Origin: Lepidodermella squamata
Lineage: Eukaryota > Gastrotricha
Length of the DNA stretch: 64,000 bases
NCBI GenBank assembly: GCA_047495785.1
Contig: JBLDXI010000013.1
Location: forward strand, 2,542,001 to 2,606,000
Reading direction: 5' to 3'
The notes under the pieces are model-generated. The model was not told the origin of the DNA, did not search any database, and worked only from the letters and a program-made list of their open reading frames with translations. The position numbers and the translations under genes are program-made. Positions within the stretch are counted from its first letter, which is position 1, and every line of letters starts with the position of its first letter. Shown piece after piece: positions 10,125-22,726 of the stretch.

Positions 10125-13100
10125 CTAACTAACTAACTGATTGATTGAATGAAGATTGTGCAACATGACGTTTATTTTGAAAGAAACAAGTCAAAAGAGC
10201 GAGAACAAAATTGATTGATTTTGAGTGAGTGAATTTTTTTTCATCAAATTCTTCTTCTTCTTCGATGATTTATGCATTGTTGTTTCTACTTCTACTACGA
10301 TTATTATCTATCATTATTTTGGAGCTTCTTATATGTATACAAATGATTTGGTATATGATAGAAGAAGCGCTGCCTTGACCCGGTGTTATTCTTCGCGATA
10401 GGCGCGTTATACGTATATACACTAAACCAAAGAGGAGATATCCACAGCTTATATATGTTACTATGCTACGACTACTGTTATGAAAAAATACTACAATGTA
10501 AAAACGGCAACTTGAATCTACACAATCTCGCGATGTTTTCAATATAATAATCATTTCAAAACAAACTACTTCGATGTCTCTGATAAAATTATTATACAAG
10601 CATCCATGTGCCTTAAAAAATAATCGTTCAGTATATTTAGCTTAGACATATTTATTGAATTAATTATTTCGCTGGACCGTTGCAACCCTCTTTCCTCGGC
10701 AAACTTGAGAAAAAATGTCCGTTTTTTTTCTTCAAAATTAAAATGCAGTGAGCATAGTCATTTTTTGTCGCGCCACCTAAACGTGCCTTTCTTCAAGATT
10801 ATGAGATGAAACAAGCTGGTTACTAAAACACAAAAAATTATCGCGCCTCTTTTATTATTATTGTTATTATCGACTGCAACGCCCGATAAAAGAATCCTAG
10901 AAGCGGTGACCTGTACAAATTGGCGATCTCCTTATTACCTTGTTATTTTTAGCTGGCGGAAAATCCACACCTAAGCCTTTCGAAATTCATATTTTTTCTT
11001 TTCGTGTTTTTTCTGTTGATAACAAACACAACTTTTCTGTTATCGCGCGCACTTGACGACAGTATTCCGAATCAATTTATATATCTATACTTATTTCTCG
11101 TATGCTTTGCTTGATTTCTATGCTGCTGCTTTGTAAACCACGTTCACATTTCACAACAAGTCCAAGAAAAACTTAGTTGTTCGTCTCGCTTTCCGTGTTC
11201 AATCGATCGATTTTCGAAGGTCAAGTAATTGAATTTTGTTTCGCGCGAAAGCGGGGCTTGCAAATTTTGTTTTTAAAAGCAACTTGCCGTTGAATGGCGC
11301 ACGAATTCGCTAGGCAGTTTACCCTCCAATGTAAGGACGCCCTATTAGACGATAATTTTTCTCATCCTTTTACTACCACTACTACTGGTCAAGTACAAAA
11401 ACATTTATAATAACAAACTAGCGTTCTCTTTTTGAGAATAAGATCCGTCAATTATTCATTCACCAAGTGCTGTCTGTAGTTATATGCCCGTTCAATTGTT
11501 TGCTCTGGCTCTTGCGTGCTTAGCCTCATCCCGATGCCGTTGTGCCGACTAATATAATAGTACAATTGATGGTGATGATGATTGCTATAATGATAATATA
11601 GTAAAAACTGTACCTATTAACTCAGTATAGACCGTCGCTTCTCATAGTGAATTATCAGCCATGAATTTGCAATAGAACTTCTCGTCGTCTCAACGGGCAA
11701 TATAGCAAACTTTTTAGGAGGCAAACTGAAAACAAAATGTGATTCAGTCAAGAATCCACGCACCATTTCTATAATATTTTGAACAACAAACACACGTTAT
11801 GCAACTCTTTTTTTCTTCTCTTCAGCGACCATCGAAATTATAGAGCTTATGATTGATAAAAAGAAAATCGTGAGTTTATACACATTTCCATCTTCCTTTT
11901 CCGCTTCTTATTCACTTGGAAATTATACAACATTATAACAGCATTTTTTGCAAAACATATTTCTTATTCGTACCGAGAATTCACCGCGTTTAACCGATGA
12001 AGTACCCCGTGTAATGAAATGATTTCTTAGCACGATTTACCGTAGCCTCATAGTCATTTAAACCCGCGCGATTTTCCTGGTGGATTTTGTGTAGTTTTTG
12101 ATACTTACTGCTATTGCATGTTTTTTTCGGCAATCTTACCATGTCCTGCTACGTAAAATTGAATATTATCTTTATTATATTAGTTTATTTTCCATTTAGT
12201 GGAATACGCGAAAGTCCTCTGGGTCTCCCATCAATTTTGTAAATATCTTACTGAAAGTGCGATGCTGCTGGCTTGAAAAGTGAAATTGTTATGTACCTAT
12301 AAATGAAAAATGACTGCAACTATTTTTTGACACATGAAGTTTCGCACCTGTTTGCCATTGATAATTTGTACCTTGAAATATGTGCGCGCTTAAAATTCCT
12401 CTCTTTGCTTTATTTTTTCTCTCTTCTTGAGGACAAATTTCTATCAAATTTTGTGACTACATAAAAATCTGAATCGAATATAGAGCGTTGATATTGCAAC
12501 CTCGATGTGCCTTGAAACGGTGTAAAATCAGAATGAAATATCTTATTTTTTTCTTCTTACTGTTTTATCTTGATGAAAAATCCTGTTAAGGTTTCTCACC
12601 ACCGCAACTAGTGTACGAAGAAAGGGCGCGCCATTATTTCCTCTGCTGTTTTTTGTTTTGTTTCTTCTTGAAGCGTTCTATGATACATTGTTATAAAGAC
12701 TATTCTACTTCTTGGCCATCGTCCACATATTACTACTAACATTATTATTATGACTATCACTTGTTTTCATTATATTAATACATAAATATTTAAAAAAGCG
12801 ATGTCTTTATTTCTGAATAATAATAATATGCAAAAGGACGAATGCGCATTTTTCTTGCATTGATTTTTTGTATGCGCGTCGTGTTCAGGCGCGGCCTGAT
12901 CGCTAGGCGCACCGCGCACCGCTGTGTTATATATATATATATTATACAAAAAAATAATATGTGTCTTGTGCGGTCCGCTATATAGCAAAATATTCGGCTA
13001 CTATTTCGACGTACTGTATATAAAATATAAGAATACACTGCGCACGATGTGTAGGAATATTGGAATAATTCATGCTCTTTCGCGCGCTTTTTTCCTCCAT

Positions 13101-15017
13101 ATTTGACATTCAATACATTTTCGCCTTTGAGAGTGTTTTAGGCGGAAAAAATCGCTATTTTTGCCGGCATCGTCGCCACCAATAGCTTACTGGCGAAGCG
13201 CGCGTCCCCTGTCATTTGCCTCGCTCGCCTGTTCCGGCGTCCCTCTGGAATACACGCCCTTCTAACTGCTATACATCATGTAGAGAGTATAGGCGAAAAA
13301 ATTGCGATGCAAATATTCTCTCACTTTCGTGGTAAATTACAGCAAGTGCGCGTGAAAAAGTCGCCCCTCGGGTTTCGTAAATAGCCGTAATAAAGATAAC
13401 GCAGTTCAGCTTTCAATCGCTAATCATTTTTTCATTTCTGGCGCAGAAAATGATAATTCCTAATCGATCGACCAATAGAGTAAATATTTTCCTGGCAATG
13501 ATGCGTTAATTTGAACAAAACAAACACAACAAGATGATATATTTTGGGGCCTTGTTTTTGCCGCGCTTCCGACGCTCTATATTGCCGATTAAAAATGATG
13601 CGCTAATGTTTGCTACCACGCTTTTCGGTCAAGGAAGTGTTACCTTTTTACGGCGTTACGCCTCGTTGCCGGACGGGCGAGCAAAAACAGAGGCGCGTGA
13701 TCAGCCCGATTAACAGTGAGTAATGCTGAGGCATAGGTAAATTACCATACTTCTGAACGCTGAATGATAATATCACAATAATAATAATAATGATAACAAG
13801 GAGAAAACTTCCATTGTTGTTCCAGACGGATGCACGGCGCGAGTTATAGGCGTAAAAATAATGATAACTTAACAACAACAACAACACTGAGACGTGAACT
13901 TTCCTATCTTTCTCTCTCCATCCATCTCTTTCTGTTCATCGTCAGAGGATATCTGCTCTGATTGCGTGAAAAAATATTCTATACAAAACGTTGAAATTCT
14001 ATCGAATACATATATGCCGTTGAACTGATTATAGAATAATATTGTGAACGTTACTTATTACTACTATATTATATTATATTGATATAAATATTATACTATT
14101 ATACAGCATCTATGGAAAAAAGCGAAAGTGTCTTACTTTTATGTAATGCGAGAAAAGTAATAAATGGTGTCTGCGATAAAGAAAAAACACGGTTCTTGCT
14201 TTTCCCCATGGCACTTGCCGCCTCCCGCAGACTCCCCGGCTGAATTCGATCCTGTTGTTTGCTTAACACGACTAATTTTTTGAAGTTGCCCAGCCGGCAG
14301 CTGTTTGCATAGTAATAGGCGAAAAAATGCGCAGCGGTTTGCATTTATACGTTTTTTGTAAGCCGTATTGCATAAATATCCCAGAAAGCAAGAACACAAA
14401 CCGAGGGTGAAGCAGCGGACTAATCGTGTTATTTGGGTGAATTGTGAAGTTGACTGACAGCCTTGAATTCCAATAATTGATTGCAAAATTTCGACCTTGG
14501 CTTTGACAAAAACTTACCTGAGTAATTAGCCATTTAAAATTTAATTAGCTCACAAATTTTATTACGCATATAAATTGTTTCCTGCTGTTGCTGATCACAG
14601 AATTTGCAGTAATTGAAAGTTGTACTGGATTCAAGACAAGTTACAAGCTGAAAGCTTCTTCTTTACCATTTCTGAGTAAAAATTAAAAAGCCTTCCGGTT
14701 TGCAAAAAAGCAGTAATAACCCGGTAACCCTCTAGGATCACGTGACTATCAACCCCCTCAAACCACGTAATAAATTATTCATGCAGTCGAAGGTTTCCAA
14801 ATGTTGAAACCTCAGGGGAGTCTGAGGCGCAGAGGCGCAGATCGTTGCATAAGAGAGATAACTGCATTGAGAGTTTTTATTATTAGGCGCAGAATTAAAA
14901 GCTATTCACGCGATGTTGGATTTCGCCTTCTAGCCAAACTTTGAACAGATTCAGTATACGGATTTCGCCAACTTCTGGTGCTAAAAAGCGACAGAAAGAA
15001 GAAAATTAAGACTTCAA
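10125..15017. other. gene-poor AT-rich region; 3' UTR of the phosphatase gene then intergenic
   Basis: About 4.9 kb lacks any convincing coding exon. It is rich in ATTATT/TAATAA trinucleotide runs (for example 10852-10872 and 13770-13800) and an AT dinucleotide run near 12930-12945, with scattered CGCGC clusters. The first part probably includes the phosphatase 3' UTR, but no single poly(A) site stands out. The open frames are short and low in complexity. No tRNA or rRNA was seen. Confidence 0.5.
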
Positions 15018-15800
15018 TCAAAACGAGGAATAATTTAGGTTAAAATACCTCGAGTTGTCGTTCCTCGGGAAACTTTGTTCATAGTCATCAATGTTTAGCT
15101 TATCGAGATCCGGAAGAGAGGCATACCTGCCGTGGCTTATCGAGCGATTAGTTCGGCGCTTTCCACCTTTCGTCTTATCTCGAACTTGCTTGGATGATTC
15201 CCAGTCGTCTTGTGATTCCGGTGAAAAATTGGCTTTACTTTCAGCTCTTCTCGATTGACTAGGTGTTCTGACGGTCACATTTCTGGCTGGAGGCATTGAA
15301 ACTGAAGCATCATACAAAGATCCCCAAGCAGCTTTGTGATATGACTCTGGGTAGCCAAGCGTGGCTTCGTATATCCTCTCATGCTCAATATCCGTTGTAG
15401 AGCGTGGCTTCCTCCAAGCAGAGCTACTCTGGGCTGTCGAATCTTCAAACGGATTCGCTTCGAAGGGTCGAGGGTCCAAGCTGTCGAAGCTACTGCGGTG
15501 AATGTTCTTCGGCGTGTGCAACGCTTGCTCCTCGCGGTTCCTCATCGACTTAACGGTGTTTTCATGAACGTTCATGCGATTCTTCCGGAAGAACAGCTCT
15601 TTTAGGGGCCGTCGGGGTTTGTGAAGGATTAGATTATTGACGCCCGGAGCAAGAGGTGTCGCATCGAACTCTTCTTGATTGCTACTGTTGCGCCTGCTGC
15701 GGCCACGTTTGAAAATTTCACGGCATCTCAAACACAGCTTTGGAAGGCAACTGGTACAGTCAGTATCGCGGAAGCAGCGCGTGTTACACGTATCATCCAT
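15018..15800 (-). CDS. unrecognised protein, paralog A (RKNRM-motif family)
   Basis: A single open frame of 260 aa starts at the first in-frame ATG (15800, MDDTCNTRCF) and ends at TGA 15018. The N-terminus is Cys-rich, with about nine Cys in the first 30 residues, which could be a lipidation or metal-binding patch. A basic stretch follows, then RKNRMNVHENT, HRSSFDSLD and a Ser/Arg-rich, probably disordered C-terminal half. There is no signal peptide or membrane helix. The gene at 21422-22087 shares EEF.A.PLA-, RKNRM-, SS.D- and SAW-type blocks in the same order, so the two are diverged paralogs. I do not recognise the family. Additional 5' exons cannot be excluded. Confidence 0.6.
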   Translation of the reverse strand: MDDTCNTRCFRDTDCTSCLPKLCLRCREIFKRGRSRRNSSNQEEFDATPLAPGVNNLILHKPRRPLKELFFRKNRMNVHENTVKSMRNREEQALHTPKNIHRSSFDSLDPRPFEANPFEDSTAQSSSAWRKPRSTTDIEHERIYEATLGYPESYHKAAWGSLYDASVSMPPARNVTVRTPSQSRRAESKANFSPESQDDWESSKQVRDKTKGGKRRTNRSISHGRYASLPDLDKLNIDDYEQSFPRNDNSRYFNLNYSSF

Positions 15801-17072
15801 ATTTTCGCCGAGTTTTGAAACGATTGATCGATTTTGTAAAATGAAAAGATTTCCATGCCGTTTCAATTATGAACAATTTTTCAAGGTGGATTTTTCAATT
15901 ATTCGGAAACGAAAATTTTGAGAGTCGCGTCGCCCAATTTTTGCAGACCTGCAGCAACCGCACGCAGCTTTCTTTTTATCAATTAAATTTAGAAGTCTTA
16001 CTCGCGCGCTCGGTACCGATACTCAATAAAATATTTCTATTTTTGCAATATGCCATGCTTTTTTGCAATTCTGGTCAGAACCCTTTCTTTTTTCAGGTTT
16101 AAGTCTCGAAGTTTTCAGGTATAGACAGGTTTATTACTCAACGAAAGATAACTATTTAGAGAATGGGGTTTGTGGTATAACTTTTTTGGCTCATTTAACA
16201 TTCAGGTATCACGCAAAACATGATTAGATTTATATTAGATTTAGATTTTAGATTATTTCTGTGTATTCATGCGTGGGTACAGCGGTGTAAGCAGCATCGA
16301 AGTTTAAAAAGGCGCTGTAGGAGCGAAAAGGAAAGAAATGGATATTATATTCAATAAATATGCATCGAATAAATTATTCGAATATTCGCATATATCGATT
16401 ATACCCGGCTTCCGAATCCAAATTCAGACATACAGCTTCCGCAACCTTTCCTTGCTTTCCTCAGGTTCCGAGAAGAAGTAGACGCACTAAAGCTGACCTA
16501 ATCATAGGCAATAACTTGACCTTTTACCATGATCCCAACCTTACCCGAACACTTATGAAACTAAAATTTAAGGTTCGAAAATACTAGCAAGCCCCATGTA
16601 ATGTAATAAGGAAAGGTTGCAGAAATCTGAGGTGCAGAATCCGGTTCAACATCGATAGCCTCAAATTAGCGGAAATCTTTTATGTTTAATCACAGATCAC
16701 AGGTAATAGCAGAAATAAGAACATGCGATAAATTCAAGCGACGTATGAGAAGATAATTCTAGGCTTAGGTAGATCTCGCTTGGCTATGCAGTTGTGCTAA
16801 AGTTTAGAGTCAGGCCAATGTATGCAGGACAATCAACGATGCTCCGCTGTAATTGCTCGCCGTCGTGAAGCCATTTATTCCATATGAGTCACTGTTCAAA
16901 CGAGAAAAGGTCACAGGTATCATGCTTGCCGATAAAAACTCACGCTGTCATGCAAGTGAAACACGCCAAGCCAGTGAGCGTGTTATTAATCATCCAGGAA
17001 CCCCCGCCGAAAGTCGCCGAGTTAGCCGGCCAGTCCTGGGCTAGGAAAGGCAGTTCTAGAGCCAAGGTTCCA
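15801..17072. other. intergenic, no gene seen
   Basis: This holds the 5' flank of paralog A and the 3' flank of the EGF/PAN gene. A 13-bp inverted pair (GCAACCTTTCCTT and complement near 16440 and 16610) hints at a small, decayed fold-back. Short open frames have no recognisable content. Confidence 0.35.
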
Positions 17073-20000
17073 CTAACCATTCCACTTGGCGCGTAAGTTG
17101 ACGCCGACTGCAAAATAATATTGACATTTTAATTTTCTATAGTAAAACATGCTAACGTTCGATGTAGAAGCACATGCTATTCTGTAGCTGTTGATTTCGT
17201 TGTCGAGATAACAATCCTTGAAAACCAAGCCGCCCAATCTACCGGCTGATATTTCCATTTGCATCAGAACGGACCAACTTGCTGTTGAAAATCGGCGAGT
17301 CCAAAAATTGAAAATTAATCTCAGGTCCACTTACACGGGATTTTAACCAGGGGCAGTCCGTCGTCATACGTTTTGGCCGGAGTAGCAGATACCGGCGTTC
17401 TGAGTTGTCCAGTGCCGGACCACCTGCGGGTTCCATCGGACCAAGGTGGGTCGTAGCGTTCAATGACACGGCTGATATATTCGTCGAAGTAGAATTTTCT
17501 GGAGAGATAGTAGTTGCAGCCGCACGTGACCACATAATCAGTCATCGCATCGTGGCACAGGCATACGGATCGATTTTTTATGAATAGCTTGTAAAGACAT
17601 ACATAACATTTATCGATAAGTCTGAAATACACCTTGATCCTCACTTTGCCTTGTCTAGAAACAAAGCGAGAACACGCTGCATTGCTGGTTGGGTTCGAGG
17701 TGACAAGAAATGATGTCGTGCTGTTGAGAGGCTCCACTTTCAGGCAGTTTGTCTTGTCCGCTGTAGTTGCGATCAAATAGTTCAACATCAAGCGATTGGC
17801 CCATTCCAAGCCGAGCCATTGCGTTGAGCTTGTTTTCGATCCGAATCCTAATATACTTTATTCATTATTGTGTTTAGATTAATCTATCTTTTACCCCATT
17901 TGTAATCTTGATACATCATTTTTCCGTAGTTCCAGTCGACTAACCCTGAAAGAACAACTTTTATGATAATTAGACATGGGCTTTTGACGACTCACCACTT
18001 CGGCGATGAAATACCATTACCACTGAGCAAAATTCATTAGAGAGATAATAATTGGTAAAAAATGGAAAAAATACTTTCCGTAGGTTTGAATTGGCCGCCA
18101 ATGCAAGTTGCGTTGCAAACGCTGTCAGGTAGATAGATACAATCAGCTTCGAACGATTTATCGCCAATGTCAGCTTGAAACCGATATCTTCCGGGACCCA
18201 AGCCGAGCCGCGTCACAAGCGTGCAATCTAAAGATTAGATAAGTTTTGTAAATCTGCATTTATCAAAGTTTACCTGCATAAGTGTTGGTCCTGCATATCG
18301 GAGTCTCATCTGCCTCCTATAATAATAATAATCCTTAATAATCCTTAATTTTCGCGCAAAGGCCTATTTCCAGCCGGTTGAATTTTCACGCGCAATTTCG
18401 GCGTCACAATGCGGGGAAGATATCGTATGCGCGAAAATTAAGGATTGTCCAGTATCGAAATAATTTCGACATCCACTACTATCTTCTATAGCCGTACCAA
18501 GTGGTAGTAAAACCAGCCTGGAGCGGCCTCGAGACCTTCCCACAGCTCGTTCGTGTGCCCAGTGTTCAGCCAACAAGTTGAATTCGATGGATTGTATGAG
18601 GCGGAGCGGCATCTGTAGGCTCCACTTCTGTAGCACGTATCCAGGCAGGTTCTCACGTCAATGCCGACGATTTCTTGAAAACTGTCTGCTTTGATCAACC
18701 GGAATCCCTTCCCGCAATTGGCATGCAGATAAAATTCAGGGAGAGCTGAAATTAGATTGAAGTAATTTAATATCTACTTTTTTATCCCAAAAGTACGCTT
18801 GTCGCTGCAGTCATTTCCTGTGAGTCCTTTTGGGCACTTGCAAATGCCTGGTCCTATACACGTCCCTCCGTTTTTGCAGGGGCAGATTTCTGCAATTCAT
18901 AACACATTAATGTCGAGGATTCACAAAATTTAGTTCGGTCACTGCCCACTTTTAGAACAATCAACTCCCATCCAGCCCTGTTTACAGTTGCACTGATTGG
19001 GCCCGCCATTCGGTCCAGCAGCACAGTAGCCGCGGATGCAGGTAACAGGACATTTCATTAGCGAATAGACCCGCAGGTCGATGACGTCGACGTTGTTGCC
19101 TGCAGCACTCATACCTACGTATGCAGACTCTCCTGGAACCGGGAAAGTGTTGCCGGCAACAGCTGAGTGTGCCGTTACGCAACTCGTCGTCGTACACTGT
19201 TCGATCTAAAAAAATAAGCGGGATGTGGATGGAGGCTCGAATCTTGCTATTTTTAACCCATAGTGTGCCATTCCGCAGGACCATGCCGACGTGGTAACGC
19301 GTGTTAATTCTCGTAGAAGTGGTGTAGTAATAATATTTGTGCATTGCGAGATTAGCTGTCAAAGACGCACTAGCATCATGCGCAAACATGGTTACTACAC
19401 CTCTGAATAATGGCGTTGCGGCGTTCATGTTGAAATCTGATGAGCACAAGAAAAATGACTGTATTTCCGTACAGAGAACTCTGCAGGTTCAACCCACTTG
19501 CTCCTGTTGGACTTGGACTCAGAACATTGTCGTTCGCAACATATACAGCCGTATAAGAATAGGTGTAGCTTTCGTGCGAATAAATTGTTGCGTTGATGCT
19601 GAAGTCAGTTAATGTGAATGGCTGTTTTGCGACCATGTAACCATTCTGCCAAGCGCCGTCGAACGTCAGCCTCACAGCGTTATCGGACCGTAGAACGGGC
19701 CCGGATGGTGTTCCGGAATTGCGATAATTCCAGTGGCTGTAGTTTGCGTTATTCGGGTAAGACCATTGCTCAATGTAGTTATCAGGATCCGTTAGAGGAG
19801 TATCGATATCTGAAAGGTTTTACCTATTACTTTTTCGGATGTTTGGGGATTGAGGACTTTCGCATTTGGGAATTCGCATTTGGCAGAGGGCGGCACAAGT
19901 AAACAGAAAATATGTCCAAAATGGAACCGAAAACACGATTGGCATTTTGAATTTTTTACTGGAGTTTTCACGAGAAATAAGGGAATACTCTATGGCTTTC

Positions 20001-20669
20001 CATCGAGAAATCCAATTTCCCCCCTCTCTGGAACCCCTCGATTCGTTTGGTCTGAAAACTCCAGTAAACTTATATCGAACGAACTGTTAACTAAAATTAA
20101 GCTAAAATTTTAAAGATGTTCTCGATACATTTTGCAAACAAAAAATAGAAAATTCCCTGCAAAAATGGTCCAAGTCAGAAAATGGTCGCGTGGGATATTC
20201 TCTTTCTCATCTTTTCAATCTTCTATTCCCTGCGTCTGACATAGCACGTTCACATTCTGAGTTAATGAGCACATAAACGGCAGAAAAACTGTCAACTTTA
20301 CATTGTGAGCATCGAGGGCCGGTAAAGCGTGCCAAACACGTGCAGACATTAGGCGCAGTGCAACTCGAGGTCCGCGGGTTGCAGGTTACAGCACATATTG
20401 CTTCAAATGGAACAGTGAAGTATTAATTGGCAACTTAATTTTCGGAAATCATACGGGTTTCGCATAATCTTTCCGAGTAACTCGGCGGGCACTTGCAAAC
20501 ATTTGTAGCGATGCATGTGCCTCCGTTCATGCAAGCAGGGGAGCAAGCTATACGTTAATGATAAAGCCAACATTTATTTATAATGCAATCGAATGATCTG
20601 CCACTTACATTGTGCTAGAATTGACGTGATGAACGATGAAACGGCTACTAAAGAGATAGCGATTGCCAT
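17073..20669 (-). CDS. secreted EGF / lectin-like / PAN-apple mosaic protein
   Basis: This is a multi-exon gene. Exon 1 (20669-20609) encodes a signal peptide ([20 protein letters not shown]). Exons 20547-20455 and about 20396-20302 encode EGF-like modules ([10 protein letters not shown]...[12 protein letters not shown] and a second). About 19805-18960 encodes a roughly 200-aa beta-rich domain ([25 protein letters not shown]...) of lectin/ConA-like character, followed by two more EGF modules ([26 protein letters not shown]). About 18720-18490 is a PAN/apple module ([15 protein letters not shown]). Cys-rich exons near 18225 and 17850-17073 close the protein (FVSRQGK; ends LRAKWNG). Several exon borders in 17.8-18.5 kb are approximate. 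EGF and PAN modules mediate extracellular adhesion. The overall combination is not one I recognise. Confidence 0.65.
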
Positions 20670-21421
20670 CTGAAATAAAACTGAAGCTGAAAGGACTTTT
20701 TTTTATCAAATGCGAAGCTTGTTTTACGATCGGTAAATATCATATCCAATTTTCGCTGCTTGGTAACTACGCAACGTCGGGAAAAATCGGGGAAGTTTTT
20801 CTCCGGCTGGCTTATTTCAACCACGTGGATGCCTGTATCTGTGCGTGTCACCTTAGCTATATCCGTCATATTTCATTTGACCGGCACTGCGCAATTTCAT
20901 ATACATGGTTTCCGCCAAAAGCGTGGCATTGATTAGAAGATGGTCCCTAAAAGATGTTTGTTTTCAAGATGTTTGTTTTCAAGGAACGTACAACGGAAAA
21001 CGGACAACTTATATTTAGCCGGATAGAAATAATTAGATGAAATAATTTCTCTGGGTTTTCCAGAAAATAAAATAAAGCCCGTTTAAAGATCCTCCATTCG
21101 ATGCATGCCTTGGTCGTGGCGATTCAGCGACTCCACGTAAGACCCTATCACTACATATACTTCCACGTGCTTCTACCTTTCAGGAATGGAGCCTAAGAGT
21201 TCCATTGCTTGATAGACGCCCAGATCCTTGAGCCCTTTGATCCTTGATATAATGGAAGAAAATGCTTTTCGGATGTAAGCACGATCTCACCTGAAAACTA
21301 CTATTAGTACTTATCGCATGAGTGAGTAAAATTGACAGGAAACTTTTGTTCCTACGCTCTCTAATATTAGGTCGCAATAATAAAAATGTGGTCCAATCTG
21401 ACCCTTTTTTATTTTGGACAT
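20670..21421. other. intergenic, no gene seen
   Basis: This is the promoter side of the EGF/PAN gene and the 3' flank of paralog B. It includes a short exact tandem duplication (AAGATGTTTGTTTTC twice, about 20952-20985). Confidence 0.4.
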
Positions 21422-22087
21422 CTAAAATATGTAAGAGCTTGATCGAGGTCTGGTAGCCGAATCTTCTTCGTACTTACGTGCAGCATTTAATCCCATATGA
21501 TCACGGTTCAATTGTTGTAGCGATAAGGAAGTGTTCGGGCGTTTTGTCACGTGACTATCTTCTGCTGGGAGTTTGCTTAGTGACCAAGCAGAATCGGATG
21601 GAGTTCTAGTTACCTCAGCCATGGGTTGGACCTTGCTAGGCTGAGCCACGTTGTCAAGGCTGCTATGATAGATGTCAACGCGATTTGCAGTTGGCATTTG
21701 GCTGGGATCTCGCTGTTTCATAGCTTGCGTCGTGTTCTGGTAAATGTCCATACGATTTTTCCGAGAATGCAGGCTATTTTTACTCCGAATCGGTTTCGAT
21801 AAAACTCTTGCAAGGCGAGCTTCCGCTAGACGAGGTGCAGCGTAAAATTCATCGTCACTGTCCTCCCACTGATCGCTAATCATGTAAGAAAAATTGTGCA
21901 TGTGTCAATGAGAATGTGCCAATAAAACCTCTTACCTGTTGTCTTTCTGGGAATTTTCATAAATTAGCGAAGGCTCGTCATCGTAAGACAAGTTTGGAGT
22001 GTTCATCGCATTGGATTCATTGGAAAATGTTTTTGCCCCACACCTTATGCAAGACATTAGATTGTGAATGCACTGCTTTGCTGTCAT
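21422..22087 (-). CDS. unrecognised protein, paralog B (RKNRM-motif family)
   Basis: Two exons, 22087-21936 and 21875-21422, join in phase with a GTAAG donor and TTAG acceptor to give 201 aa. The protein starts MTAKQCIHNLMSCIRCGAKT, a Cys-containing N-terminus. It has an acidic DSDDEFYAAP segment, then RKNRMDIYQNT, a second RVDIYHSSLDN, and a Ser/Arg-rich tail ending SSSYIF. It has no signal peptide or transmembrane segment. It shares ordered blocks with the 15018-15800 gene, including RKNRM(N/D)(V/I) followed by NT, and a later HSS/RSSxD. The two genes lie on the same strand either side of the EGF/PAN gene, which is consistent with local duplication. Function is unknown. Confidence 0.65.
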
Positions 22088-22632
22088 CTCAGGAGTTCGG
22101 GAGTTTTGATGATCCTTATTATCAAATATCGACAGGATTGGTATTTTCAATTGTTTAAGTTGGATCATTTTAAATCCTCCAAATTTCGATTCTCAATTTG
22201 CCGTTTCAAAATGATTTTCAATAACATTAAATGATGCAAAGTCGGATCATGTATGACATTCGGATTCTTTGGAAAACACGTAGATGTAATGCAGTTTGTT
22301 TATGGTATTCCGAATCCCGAGTGATTCTCAAAAATCAGTCGGTGAATAAGAAATGGGAAGCTTCGGTATACATTCTTAACAATTGAGGAAACTTCGTAAA
22401 GGCAGCAATATTGAAGCGTAATATCGAATAATCGGATTTTATTAAAATTATTTATCAAAATGAGTGATTGCTACAGATCAGGACTCCAGTCCTGCTTTCC
22501 AACATCTTGGCGGCACGTGATTTTCTTGAAAAAAACACTGACATTGTGACATTGACCTTGAGACACGAGTGCAAAATGGAGAACGCGTGCTTGTTTTGAT
22601 GAAAATGATGCCACACACAGCTGCCGAGGTAG
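22088..22632. other. intergenic between divergent genes
   Basis: This is the shared 5' flank of paralog B (-) and the CBM14/LamG gene (+). No open frame is credible. It ends at the TATA box of the plus-strand gene. Confidence 0.4.
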
Positions 22633-22639
22633 TATAAAA
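22633..22639 (+). promoter_or_regulatory. TATA box of the CBM14/LamG gene
   Basis: TATAAAA lies about 94 bp upstream of the start codon, with a plausible initiator about 30 bp further on (around TCATCAATTAG, 22664-22674). This fits a focused promoter of a highly expressed secreted-protein gene. Confidence 0.6.
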
Positions 22640-22726
22640 GAGCCGCGAATTTCCGATTGCAATCATCAATTAGTTTTCAATCTTTTATAAACGATCTTTT
22701 AACTACTCCAATTCTCAAATATCAAG

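Noticed and set aside
13648-13887. Minus frame with Leu/Ile-rich start
   Set aside because: It is generated by translation of ATT/TTG trinucleotide runs and has no domain.
17970-18167. Minus frame starting [14 protein letters not shown] that looks like a signal peptide
   Set aside because: It overlaps an exon of the EGF/PAN gene in another frame, where a Cys-rich sequence ([14 protein letters not shown]) continues the mosaic protein.
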